Source of the DNA: an uncultured Lachnospiraceae bacterium
Lineage (GTDB): Bacteria; Bacillota; Clostridia; Lachnospirales; Lachnospiraceae
NCBI GenBank assembly: GCA_902793685.1
Contig: CADBEN010000013.1
Span: forward strand, 1-54,391
Reading direction: 5' to 3'
DNA length: 54,391 bases
Positions 1 through 7,755 of this stretch are shown piece by piece (positions within the stretch are counted from its first letter, which is position 1; each line of letters opens with the position of its first letter). The notes under the pieces are model-generated. The model had not been told where the DNA came from and ran no database searches. It saw only the letters and a program-made list of their open reading frames with translations. A program made the translations under genes and the position numbers.

Positions 1-65
1 GTTTTTTGCAAAATCCTGAGATGGCTCCGCAGGATGGCTCGGGGAGGCGGCCGGAACGGTGGAAG

Positions 66-110
66 GTTCCCGGAAACTCTGATACAATCGAGTCAAAGCT
101 TTCCGGGAAC
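66..110 (+). promoter_or_regulatory. Inverted repeat enclosing a possible extended -10 promoter
   Basis: A perfect 11-bp inverted repeat (GTTCCCGGAAA at 66-76, TTTCCGGGAAC at 100-110) brackets TGATACAAT at 80-88, which reads as an extended -10 element (TGn then TACAAT). No good -35 is visible. The repeat could be an operator over the promoter, or a hairpin in a transcript that starts further upstream. It lies 57 bases before the start of the binding-protein gene. The rest of the first 167 bases holds nothing else I can identify. Confidence 0.35.
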
Positions 111-167
111 AAGGCCGCTGCTCTTTTGCGGGCGGAAAAACCACCCGGGAAAGGAGGGGCCGGAAGT

Positions 168-1208
168 ATGGAAAAGCGGCTGCTGATGCTTCTCTTAAGT
201 TTCATGCTGCTCACCGGATGCAGCAGTCCCGCGCGGAATGACGCGGTTTTTTCCGATGTCTCCATCCCCGCGGCGGAAGACCGCCTGGTGGTCTTTACCT
301 CTCACCGGAAGGAGGTCTGGTGGCCGGTGGTCCGGGAATTTGAGGAGGAGACCGGGATCTGGGTCGATGTGGTCGAGGGGGGCACCAATGAGCTTCTGGA
401 TAGGCTCGTGAAGGGCGGAAATGCCCTTGCGGCGGATGTCATGTTCGGCGGCGGCGTGGAAAGTCTGCAGGCCCATGGGGAGCTTTTTCTTCCGTACCGT
501 CCCGGCGCGGAAGGGGAACTGGACCCGCGGTACCGGTCGGAGAACGGCATCTGGACACCATTCTCCGCACTGCCGATCGTACTGGTCTACAACACCAAGC
601 TGGTGGAAAAGAACGAGATCATTTCGTGGCAGGATCTCATGAAAAAAGAGTTCCGGGGAAAGATTGCCTTCGCGGATCCCCGGCGGTCCGGCTCCAGCTT
701 CACTGCCCTTATGACCATGAACGCTGCCACCGGTGATCCGGAGTTCGCTGACAGGTTCGCGGATCAGCTGGACGGCCGGCTTCTGGAAAGCTCCGGAGAT
801 GTGCTGGCGGAAGTCTCCGACGGCACAGCCCTCGCCGGCATCGCCCTCGAGGAAGCAGCACTCCGGAAAATCGCGGAGGGGGCCAATATTGCCCTCGCTT
901 ACCCGGCGGAGGGCACCAGCGCTGTGCCTGACGGGACGGCGGTCGTCCGGGGAACACAGCATCCGGAAGCGGCGGAAAGGTTTCTGGAGTTTACAGTGGA
1001 CCGGGATGTGCAGGAACTGCTCCCGAAGCGGTTCTGCCGCCGTCCGGTCCTTCAGAATGTGGCTGCGGATACCCTGGCGGCAGCCGGTCTGCCCGCCCCG
1101 GAGACTCTGAGGCTGATCGACTATAACGTGCAGGATGCCGCTGTCCGTCAGGACGCGGTCCTGATGAGCTGGAGCTTCCGGCTCGGCGGAGAGGAGGGGG
1201 CGAAATGA
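168..1208 (+). CDS. Extracellular solute-binding lipoprotein (iron/organic-ion type)
   Basis: A 346-aa periplasmic-binding-protein-fold protein of the ABC-transporter substrate-binding class (family 1/6, like Fe(III) or phosphonate binding proteins). The N-terminus is a lipoprotein signal peptide with lipobox LLTGC (Cys18), so it should be anchored on the outer face of the membrane. The core has typical features such as LVVFTSHRKEVWWPVV, FAALPIV-type hinge segments and GKIAFADPRRSGSS. The ATG at 168 is chosen because AAGGAGGGG lies at 151-159; an upstream in-frame extension has no such site. The stop overlaps the kinase start (ATGA). No permease or ATPase gene adjoins it, so it may act as the ligand-sensing partner of the kinase rather than in transport. 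The ligand is unknown. Confidence 0.85.
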   Translation: MEKRLLMLLLSFMLLTGCSSPARNDAVFSDVSIPAAEDRLVVFTSHRKEVWWPVVREFEEETGIWVDVVEGGTNELLDRLVKGGNALAADVMFGGGVESLQAHGELFLPYRPGAEGELDPRYRSENGIWTPFSALPIVLVYNTKLVEKNEIISWQDLMKKEFRGKIAFADPRRSGSSFTALMTMNAATGDPEFADRFADQLDGRLLESSGDVLAEVSDGTALAGIALEEAALRKIAEGANIALAYPAEGTSAVPDGTAVVRGTQHPEAAERFLEFTVDRDVQELLPKRFCRRPVLQNVAADTLAAAGLPAPETLRLIDYNVQDAAVRQDAVLMSWSFRLGGEEGAK

Positions 1209-2938
1209 TCCACTGGTTCAGAAGCTCTTTCCGGCGGCGTCTTCTGGCGGCCTTTGTCGCGGTTTCCCTGATCCCGCTTCTGCTCTGTTCCGTCATGATG
1301 CTGCGGGTCTTTACCCGGCAGCAGGAAGAACGCGAGATCGCCGAGGCACAGGAATATCTTGACACTGTGACCGGGAACATCGGCGCGCTGCACCGGGGGC
1401 TGGAGGAAGCGGGGAAACACCTGAACGACGATCCTCTGATCGCCATCGCCCTTCAGGGCGGAACGGTAAGTTCCGTCTCAGTCAACAACATTCTTTATGA
1501 GGCTTCAGAGAAGGTAAGGAATTTTGCCTGCTGTGACCTTTTCGACGCAGAGGGAAAGCTCCGCTATTCCACCAGGAGCACAGCCCATGCGGAACCGCTT
1601 CCCGTAAAGAGGGGCATCCTGAAGCTGGCGGCGAAGACGGACGGGCTGGTCTATTCTGTCACCGAGGACGTCACCGACACCGGGGACCCGCTGCTGCTCG
1701 CGGCGGCCCGGGTCCGGAAGAGAGACGGGGAGACGGCCGGATATTTCGTCGCGGAGATGTATCAGGAGGATTTCCGAAACATGCTTTCAGGAAAATACGG
1801 CGCGCAGAACGAGCTGATCCTGGTCAGCCGTTTCTGGCGTCCCGTATACTGTGCCCGGCCTGCCCTTGCCGCGGAGCTTACGCCCCTTCTCCGTGAGGCG
1901 GTGGTCAGGGGGACAAGGCCGGACGGCCTGCCGGACGGACTTGCCTATTCTGCCTCCCAGGAAGAAAACAGCGGGATCTACGCGATCCTTCAGCGGCCCC
2001 AGATGTTCACGGCGGATACGATCCGCCGCTTCCGGACCATCAGCATCCTGGCCCTGCTTCTGGGAAGCGTCACTGCGCTGATCCTGAGCCTGGTGCTCGG
2101 AAACCAGCTGTTCCGTCCGGTGGAGCGGCTTCGGAACGCCATGAGCCGGGTCACCCTTGACAACCTGGACGTCCGGGTCGAGACCGGGGACGATGAGCTG
2201 GGTGAGCTGGCGGGCCGCTTCAACCACATGACCGCGGCGCTGACCCGGAACCGCGCGGCGCTGATGGAGAATCAGGCGCGGCTCGTGCAGAATCAGAAGG
2301 ACCTGAACGAAGCCCAGATCCGCATGCTGCAGGCGCAGCTGAACCCCCATTTTCTGTGCAATACCCTGGACACCATGAAGTGGATGGGGAAGATCCGCGG
2401 AAGCGAGGAGATCGCAGTCATGTCCACGGATCTCGCCGACATCCTCCGCTTCGCCATTTCTCCGCAGGAGTTCGTGACGCTGGACGCTGAGACCCGTATC
2501 CTGGACCGTTATATTGAAATACAGCGGATCCGGCAGTCGGGTGCCCTCAGCTTCAGGCTGGAGATCCCGGAGGAACTGGAGGACTGTCTGGTTCCTAAGA
2601 TGATGCTGCAGCCTCTGGTGGAGAATGCGGTCCTGCACGGCCTGGACGGCGGAGAGCCCGGCGCCATCACAGTCCGGGCGGAGGAAGTGGAAAGCTCTTT
2701 CCTGAAGCTTTCAGTCACGGACAGCGGCCGCGGGATCCCGGAAGAGATGACCGGACCTTATGTGCCTCCGGAAGGAGAGGCGGCGCGCCATCATCTGGGC
2801 CTCTATAATGTGGACACGATCCTGAAAAAGAATTACGGCGAGGAATTCGGCCTCCGGCTCGACAACCTTCCTGACGGGAAGGGCGCTGTCGTGACAGCCG
2901 TGCTGCCGCTCCGGCGGAAGGAGGAAAACAGCTTATGA
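1205..2938 (+). CDS. YesM-type sensor histidine kinase
   Basis: A 577-aa membrane histidine kinase. It has a transmembrane segment near residues 13-33, an extracellular sensor region of about 240 residues, a second transmembrane segment near 278-300, a HAMP linker (about 300-352), and the His_kinase (PF06580) domain with the QLNPHFLCNTLD motif holding the predicted phosphorylated His382. The C-terminal HATPase has an N box (LVENAVLHGL, about residue 470) and G box (DSGRGIP, about 505). It overlaps the binding-protein gene upstream and the regulator gene downstream by 4 bases each, so all three are probably translated together. By family, it phosphorylates the adjacent AraC-type regulator. What it senses is inferred to come through the neighbouring lipoprotein. 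Confidence 0.93.
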   Translation: MIHWFRSSFRRRLLAAFVAVSLIPLLLCSVMMLRVFTRQQEEREIAEAQEYLDTVTGNIGALHRGLEEAGKHLNDDPLIAIALQGGTVSSVSVNNILYEASEKVRNFACCDLFDAEGKLRYSTRSTAHAEPLPVKRGILKLAAKTDGLVYSVTEDVTDTGDPLLLAAARVRKRDGETAGYFVAEMYQEDFRNMLSGKYGAQNELILVSRFWRPVYCARPALAAELTPLLREAVVRGTRPDGLPDGLAYSASQEENSGIYAILQRPQMFTADTIRRFRTISILALLLGSVTALILSLVLGNQLFRPVERLRNAMSRVTLDNLDVRVETGDDELGELAGRFNHMTAALTRNRAALMENQARLVQNQKDLNEAQIRMLQAQLNPHFLCNTLDTMKWMGKIRGSEEIAVMSTDLADILRFAISPQEFVTLDAETRILDRYIEIQRIRQSGALSFRLEIPEELEDCLVPKMMLQPLVENAVLHGLDGGEPGAITVRAEEVESSFLKLSVTDSGRGIPEEMTGPYVPPEGEAARHHLGLYNVDTILKKNYGEEFGLRLDNLPDGKGAVVTAVLPLRRKEENSL

Positions 2939-3795
2939 ACAGAGTGCTCGTAGTGGAAGACGAGGAGATGATCCGGAAGGGGATCGTCCTCACCGTGGAC
3001 TGGAAGGCCCTGGACTGCGAAGTCGCGGGCGAGGCTGCCAACGGCGAGGAAGGTCTCGCGGCCGCGGAGCGGCTGAAGCCGGACATTATCATCACGGACC
3101 TGAAGATGCCGAAGATGGACGGCATCGCCATGCTTACGGAGCTCCGAAAGCGGGGCTGTACGTCGAAGGTCATTATTCTGACTGCCTACAACAGCTTCAG
3201 CTATGCCAGGAGCGCCCTGCGCCTGGGCGCGGTGGATTTTCTCCTGAAGCCTTACCACGACGGCGAACTGGAGGAGGCCATCCTCAGACTCAGGGAGCTT
3301 TATCCGGAGGACGATGCTGAAGAGGCGGCGGGGGAAGCCGCAGCAGGAAGCGGCGCCGCGGATCCGGGCGCTTCGGGGACGGCCGTCGGCACTGTGTCAG
3401 GCAGTGCCGGGGAAGCCGGCGCCGGAGGGGCAGGAAAAGCTGAGGATGCGCTGCCGGTCCCGGAACTCTGGGACGGACAGGGCAGCCGCTATGTGCGCCA
3501 GGCTGTGGCCTACATCCGGGAGCATTACAGCGATCCGGACATCTGCGTCTCGGAGATCGCCGGGGCTCTCGGGATCAGCGAAGGCCATCTCAGCCATATG
3601 TTCAAGAAGGAGACCGGCGGGACCATCCTGTTCTGGATGACGCGCTGCCGTATCCGGGAAGCGATCCGCCTTCTGAAAGAAGGACGCATGAAGATCTACG
3701 AGGTCGCGGAAGCGTCAGGCTACCGGGACATCGCCTATTTCTCCTCGACCTTCAAGCGCATCACGGGGCACAGCCCCAGTGAATACCTTACTTAA
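2935..3795 (+). CDS. AraC-type response regulator (YesN-like)
   Basis: A 286-aa response regulator. The receiver domain (residues 1-120) has the acidic pocket VVEDEE, the phosphoacceptor Asp55 in ITDLKMPKMDG, and the switch Thr and Lys (LTAYNS, LLKPY). An alanine/glycine-rich linker (about residues 125-170) connects to an AraC double helix-turn-helix domain (about 185-286) ending in the usual TGHSPSEYLT. The family binds promoter DNA when phosphorylated. Targets are unknown; genes for sugar or ion uptake are typical. The long low-complexity linker is unusual compared with the short linker of most YesN proteins. ATG at 2935 overlaps the kinase stop. Confidence 0.93.
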   Translation: MNRVLVVEDEEMIRKGIVLTVDWKALDCEVAGEAANGEEGLAAAERLKPDIIITDLKMPKMDGIAMLTELRKRGCTSKVIILTAYNSFSYARSALRLGAVDFLLKPYHDGELEEAILRLRELYPEDDAEEAAGEAAAGSGAADPGASGTAVGTVSGSAGEAGAGGAGKAEDALPVPELWDGQGSRYVRQAVAYIREHYSDPDICVSEIAGALGISEGHLSHMFKKETGGTILFWMTRCRIREAIRLLKEGRMKIYEVAEASGYRDIAYFSSTFKRITGHSPSEYLT

Positions 3796-3913
3796 ATGAA
3801 AGAGGAATTCTTTCCCATAGACAGCATTGACAGAGAGGGTAAAATATCTGGTAGAGGAATATGCTTCCGGCCTGCGGAAACGCCGGCCGGCAGGGAAGGA
3901 AGGAGGAGACAGT

Positions 3914-4279
3914 ATGGATCGGGAACTTAAAGGAGAAGTCAGGGAACTGATCACGGGACTCCTGGAAATGCAGAAGCTGATCAGAGCAGAAGGAGAGGCA
4001 TCGGAGGAATGTTTTGACGGCCTCAGCGGACTGCGGGATTCCCTGGAATCTGTCCGGGACGATGCGGAGAACGCTTTAAACGATCTCCCTGAACAGAAAA
4101 AATACAGCACCTTCGGGGAGACGCTGGAGGAAGAAATCTCTGTCATGGAGGACACCATGGACCTTCTGGACGAGGGGCTTGCCCTTCGGGAAGAGGACGG
4201 GGATATCTCCCGGGATCTTCTCGACATTCTTTATGAGGCGGCGGAGATGCTGAATGATATCAGCCGCCCGGCAGGATGA
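3914..4279 (+). CDS. Small acidic helical protein, function unknown
   Basis: A predicted 121-aa soluble protein, strongly acidic and probably all-helical, with Leu/Glu spacing that suggests coiled coil. I recognise no family. The ATG at 3914 is preferred because AAGGAGGAGA sits at 3899-3909; a TTG at 3827 would give 29 more residues but has no ribosome binding site. It lies 118 bases after the response regulator and 58 bases before the ABC-exporter pair, so it may be a target gene of the two-component system. An 8-bp GC hairpin follows it. Confidence 0.6.
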   Translation: MDRELKGEVRELITGLLEMQKLIRAEGEASEECFDGLSGLRDSLESVRDDAENALNDLPEQKKYSTFGETLEEEISVMEDTMDLLDEGLALREEDGDISRDLLDILYEAAEMLNDISRPAG

Positions 4280-4299
4280 AAGACGGAGTGAACGCTTTA

Positions 4300-4319
4300 C
4301 CGGCCGCCTGAGCGGCCGG
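4300..4319 (+). terminator. GC hairpin without T-tract
   Basis: CCGGCCGC and GCGGCCGG form a perfect 8-bp stem around the loop CTGA, just after the small acidic protein and before the ABC-transporter start. There is no run of T after it, so it is at best a weak terminator or an mRNA processing/stability hairpin. Confidence 0.3.
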
Positions 4320-4337
4320 GATCGGAGTATCTGATTT

Positions 4338-5759
4338 ATGAAAGAAAACAGTGAGCGGCGCCTGTTCCTGTCCCTTCTGGACGGGAGCAGACGCTATTTT
4401 ATCCTTGGGGTCCTGGCAGCGCTGCTTATGACCTTCTGCGACATGCTGATCCCGCAGATGCTGCGCGTCACGGTGGACTCCTGTATCGGGGACGCGGAGC
4501 CTGAACTGCCGGCAGCATTGTCCGCAGTGTTCGCGGCGGCCGGCGGAAGAGTATGGCTGAAGGGACATCTCTGGGCTGCAGCCCTGGCTGTGGTGCTGAC
4601 GGCGGCACTGGGCGCCATGTTCCGCTGGTTCTCCACACTGGAGAACGCGAAGGGCGGGGAGCAGCTGGTGAAGACAGCCCATGACAGGCTGTACAGCCAC
4701 ATTGTGCGGCTGCCCTATGCCTGGCACATGTCCCATGCGGCGGGGGATATCATCCAGCGCTGTACCAGTGACGTGAACATGCTGAAGGAGTTCTGTTCGG
4801 AACAGCTCTACAACCTGGTCCGGGTGGTGCTGATGATCGCGCTGGCACTGGGCTTCATGGCAGCGATGCACGCGGGGCTCACCCTGGCGGTGCTGGCTTT
4901 TGTGCCGCTGATCGCCGGGTATTCCACCTTCTTCATGTTCCGGGTGCGGGACCAGTTTACGCAGTGCGATGAGAACGAGGGGCTCCTCTCCGCCATTGCC
5001 CAGGAGAATCTGACCGGCGTGCGGGTGGTGCGGGCCTTCGGCGCGGAGGCGCGGGAAGACCGGAAATTCAGGGCGCAGAACGACATTTACACAAACGCCT
5101 GGATGAAGCTCTGTGTCTATCTGGCGTGGTTCTGGGCCTTCGGCGACCTGGCCAGCGGCCTGCAGGTCCTGACGGTGGTGGCCCTGGGAGCCTGGCTCTG
5201 TGTGCACGGGACCCTGTCGCCGGGCAGCTACCTTGCCTTCATTTCCTACAACGGCATGCTGGTGTGGCCCATCCGCACCCTGGGCCGGATGATCTCGGAA
5301 CTCAGCAAGACGGAGGTTTCCATGCACCGCATCGCGGAGATCCTGAACGCGGAGCCGGAAAACAGCGGAGAGGCCGATGCCGGCGAAGATCCGGGGAGAC
5401 CCGCGGACAGCGCAGCCGGAGAAAGGGGCGTCACCCTGTCCGGCGGACAGCGGCAGCGCGTCGCCATCGCCCGGCTTCTGACAGAGCACAAGCCGGTCAT
5501 GATCTTTGACGATTCCCTTTCCGCGGTGGACGCGGAGACTGACAGCCGGATCCGGAAAGCGCTGCGGGAGGAGCTTGGGGAGGCCACGGTCTTCCTGATC
5601 TCGCACCGGGTCTCCACGCTGATGCACGCAGACCGGATCCTGGTGATGCGGGACGGCGGGATCGCGGAAGCCGGAACCCACGAAGAACTGGCGGCACAGA
5701 ACGGTCTCTATGCGAAGACCTGGAGACTCCAGTCACTGCCGGAGGAGGACGCCGTATGA
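4338..5759 (+). CDS. ABC exporter half-transporter with incomplete nucleotide-binding domain
   Basis: A 473-aa protein with a complete type-1 exporter membrane domain (about residues 20-335, including the family motif MSHAAGDIIQRCTSDV). The nucleotide-binding domain starts only at about residue 361, with GERGVTLSGGQRQRVAIAR (signature), IFDDSLSAVD (Walker B region) and LISHRVS (H-loop). The expected Walker A, Q-loop and beta-sheet region, about 115 residues, is missing; an acidic stretch (about 341-360) stands in its place. The reading frame is intact, so this is an in-frame deletion, not a frameshift. The stop overlaps the next half-transporter (ATGA), which has a full domain. The pair would form a heterodimer, but one ATP site lacks its Walker A, so function is doubtful. 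Full-length relatives are about 580-600 aa. Confidence 0.85.
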   Translation: MKENSERRLFLSLLDGSRRYFILGVLAALLMTFCDMLIPQMLRVTVDSCIGDAEPELPAALSAVFAAAGGRVWLKGHLWAAALAVVLTAALGAMFRWFSTLENAKGGEQLVKTAHDRLYSHIVRLPYAWHMSHAAGDIIQRCTSDVNMLKEFCSEQLYNLVRVVLMIALALGFMAAMHAGLTLAVLAFVPLIAGYSTFFMFRVRDQFTQCDENEGLLSAIAQENLTGVRVVRAFGAEAREDRKFRAQNDIYTNAWMKLCVYLAWFWAFGDLASGLQVLTVVALGAWLCVHGTLSPGSYLAFISYNGMLVWPIRTLGRMISELSKTEVSMHRIAEILNAEPENSGEADAGEDPGRPADSAAGERGVTLSGGQRQRVAIARLLTEHKPVMIFDDSLSAVDAETDSRIRKALREELGEATVFLISHRVSTLMHADRILVMRDGGIAEAGTHEELAAQNGLYAKTWRLQSLPEEDAV

Positions 5760-7576
5760 GCAGAGAGAAACTGACCCGGAACGGCGCTTCCGGAAACCTC
5801 CCCTGGTTCGGGCTGAAATTCCTGCTGCCGTGGCTGAAGCCCTACGGCATGGTGCTTGCAGTCATGGTGATCCCGGGACTCATCGGCGGGTTCATAGACA
5901 TCGTCCTCCCCTTCTTCCCGGACTATGCGATCCGGAATTTCATCGGGAAGAACACCACAGAGGGGATGGGGGCTTTTCTGGGGCTTTACATCGCGGTGCT
6001 GCTGGTGCAGATCTTCCTGAACGGGATCTCAGCCTACGCGGCCTGCGAGATGGAGATGTATGTGGGACGGGACCTCAAGAATTCCGCCTTCCGGCGGCTG
6101 CAGGAGCTGTCGGTGTCTTACTACAACCAGAACAGTGTCGGCTACCTGCACGCGCGGGTGATGAGCGACACGGACCGCATAGGGACGCTGCTGTCCTGGA
6201 ACACCATGCAGGCGGTGTGGAACGTGTCCTATCTGGCCGGAGCGGTGGCGGTGATGCTGTGGCTGCGGCCGGGACTTGCCGGTTGGATCCTTCTCCTGGT
6301 GCCGGTGACGGCGCTGCTCTCCGGATGGTTCCAGAAGCAGCTCATCGTCCTCGGACGGGATATGCGGGAGATCAACGCGCGGGTGACCTCGAACTTCAAC
6401 GAGGGCATCACCGGCGCCATGACCATCAAGACCCTGGGGATTGAAGAAGATATGGAACGGAAGTTCCGGGCGGAGACCGGGAACATGTACCGCACGGCGG
6501 TCCGGAACGGTCATATGCGGGGCGCCTTCCTGTCGCTGATCTCCTTCTCGGGTTTCGCTGCCCTGGCGGTGGTGCTGTGGCGCGGCGGGCTTCTGACGGA
6601 ACAGGGACTCATGGACCTGGGCACTCTCTCCGTGTTCATGTCCTATGCCCTGGGCATGATGGAGCCGGTCCGCTGGATCGTCAAGGTGATCTCGGACCTC
6701 ATCACCGTGCAGGTGAATATCGAGCGCTTCGCGCATCTTGTGACGGCGGATCCGGACGTGAAGGATACGGAGGAGGTCATCCGCGTCTACGGGGATTCCT
6801 TCGCGCCGAAGAAGGAAAACTGGGAGCCGGTGCGGGGCGAGGTCGTCTTCGACGACGTGACCTTCCGCTATCCCGACGGCAGCGTGAACGTGCTGGAGCA
6901 CTTTGACCTCACGGTCCCCCGGGGAACCATGGTGGCTATTGTCGGGGAGACGGGGGCCGGAAAATCCACTCTGGTGAACCTGGTCTGCCGCTTCTTTGAA
7001 CCGACGGAGGGCCGGGTCCTTTTGGACGGGAAAGATCTCCGGGAGCGGAGCCAGCTCTGGCTCCACAGCCATATCGGCTACGTCCTCCAGACACCGCATC
7101 TGTTCTCCGGAACGGTGATGGACAACCTGCGCTTCGGAAATCCGGACGCCTCCATGGAGGAGATCCGGACCGCCGTGCGCCGTGTCCGCGCGGAAGAGAT
7201 CATCGACCGTCTCGAAGGCGGCTACGAGGCCGATGTGGGCGAGGGCGGATCCCGTCTCTCTGCCGGCGAGCGCCAGATCCTTTCCTTTGCCCGGGCGCTG
7301 ATCGCGGATCCCGCCATCTTTGTGCTGGACGAGGCGACTTCTTCCGTGGATACGGTGACGGAGCAGGCTATCCAGGACGCCCTGGCGGAGGTGCTGAAGG
7401 GGCGGACATCCTTTGTGGTGGCCCACCGGCTTTCCACCATCCGGAAGGCGGACCTGATCCTTGTGGTGGAGGACGGACGCATCACGGAGAGGGGCACCCA
7501 CGCGGAGCTGATGGCAGCCCGCGGCATATACCGGCGGCTCTACACCCGGCAGTACGAGACGGAGGCGGCCGGATGA
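5756..7576 (+). CDS. ABC exporter half-transporter, ATP-binding and permease
   Basis: A 606-aa type-1 ABC exporter subunit: six transmembrane helices in the first about 330 residues, then a complete ATPase with Walker A GETGAGKST, Q-loop YVLQTPHLFSG, the variant signature LSAGERQ, Walker B FVLDEATSSVD and H-loop VVAHRLS. It is coupled to the shortened partner upstream by a 4-base overlap. Pairs of this type form heterodimeric multidrug, lipid or peptide exporters; the substrate cannot be told from sequence. A terminator follows at 7597, so the ABC pair ends the transcription unit. Confidence 0.93.
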   Translation: MSREKLTRNGASGNLPWFGLKFLLPWLKPYGMVLAVMVIPGLIGGFIDIVLPFFPDYAIRNFIGKNTTEGMGAFLGLYIAVLLVQIFLNGISAYAACEMEMYVGRDLKNSAFRRLQELSVSYYNQNSVGYLHARVMSDTDRIGTLLSWNTMQAVWNVSYLAGAVAVMLWLRPGLAGWILLLVPVTALLSGWFQKQLIVLGRDMREINARVTSNFNEGITGAMTIKTLGIEEDMERKFRAETGNMYRTAVRNGHMRGAFLSLISFSGFAALAVVLWRGGLLTEQGLMDLGTLSVFMSYALGMMEPVRWIVKVISDLITVQVNIERFAHLVTADPDVKDTEEVIRVYGDSFAPKKENWEPVRGEVVFDDVTFRYPDGSVNVLEHFDLTVPRGTMVAIVGETGAGKSTLVNLVCRFFEPTEGRVLLDGKDLRERSQLWLHSHIGYVLQTPHLFSGTVMDNLRFGNPDASMEEIRTAVRRVRAEEIIDRLEGGYEADVGEGGSRLSAGERQILSFARALIADPAIFVLDEATSSVDTVTEQAIQDALAEVLKGRTSFVVAHRLSTIRKADLILVVEDGRITERGTHAELMAARGIYRRLYTRQYETEAAG

Positions 7577-7596
7577 TGTGCAGATAATTGTAAAAT

Positions 7597-7619
7597 CCCT
7601 GCGTCCCGCAAGGGTTTTA
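7597..7619 (+). terminator. Intrinsic terminator after the ABC exporter genes
   Basis: CCCTGCG and CGCAAGGG pair around TCC (one bulged A), followed by TTTTAT. It sits 20 bases after the exporter stop and directly abuts the next promoter. Confidence 0.7.
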
Positions 7620-7628
7620 TGCTATATT
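7620..7628 (+). promoter_or_regulatory. Extended -10 promoter for metY
   Basis: TGCTATATT at 7620-7628 is an extended -10 element (TGn then TATATT). A -35 match is poor, as is usual for extended -10 promoters. Predicted transcription start is about 7635, giving a leader of about 120 bases before metY. Confidence 0.55.
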
Positions 7629-7632
7629 AGTA

Positions 7633-7715
7633 CTGTTCAGCATCTCGGGATCATGAGCAAAAGCAGGATGGAAAGCCTGCTGTCCGGGGTGCGGAAGCTT
7701 TCCTGCGGAGAACAG
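7633..7715 (+). promoter_or_regulatory. Structured 5' leader of metY
   Basis: Several nested stems are visible: CTGTTC (7633-7638) with GAACAG (7710-7715) as a closing helix, AGCAGG with CCTGCT inside it (stem within about 7661-7681), and a competing TCCTG/CAGGA hairpin around 7700-7717. The gene class is often under SAM riboswitch control in Firmicutes, but the SAM-I consensus is not present. There is no T-tract, so any control would be at translation. Low confidence that it is a regulatory RNA. Confidence 0.3.
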
Positions 7716-7755
7716 GAGCAGACAGAGAATCAGTTATACTGAGGAGGCAATAATC

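Noticed and set aside
3827-3865. TTGACA at 3827 as a -35 box before the small acidic protein
   Set aside because: No acceptable -10 lies at 16-18 bases; the nearest TAAAAT is 7 bases away and the next candidate is too far.
4338-5759. Frameshift as the reason for the missing Walker A
   Set aside because: Reading frame is continuous on both sides and no other frame in the region encodes a P-loop motif.
7633-7755. SAM-I riboswitch in the metY leader
   Set aside because: The conserved core strings and helix order of the S-box are not present.
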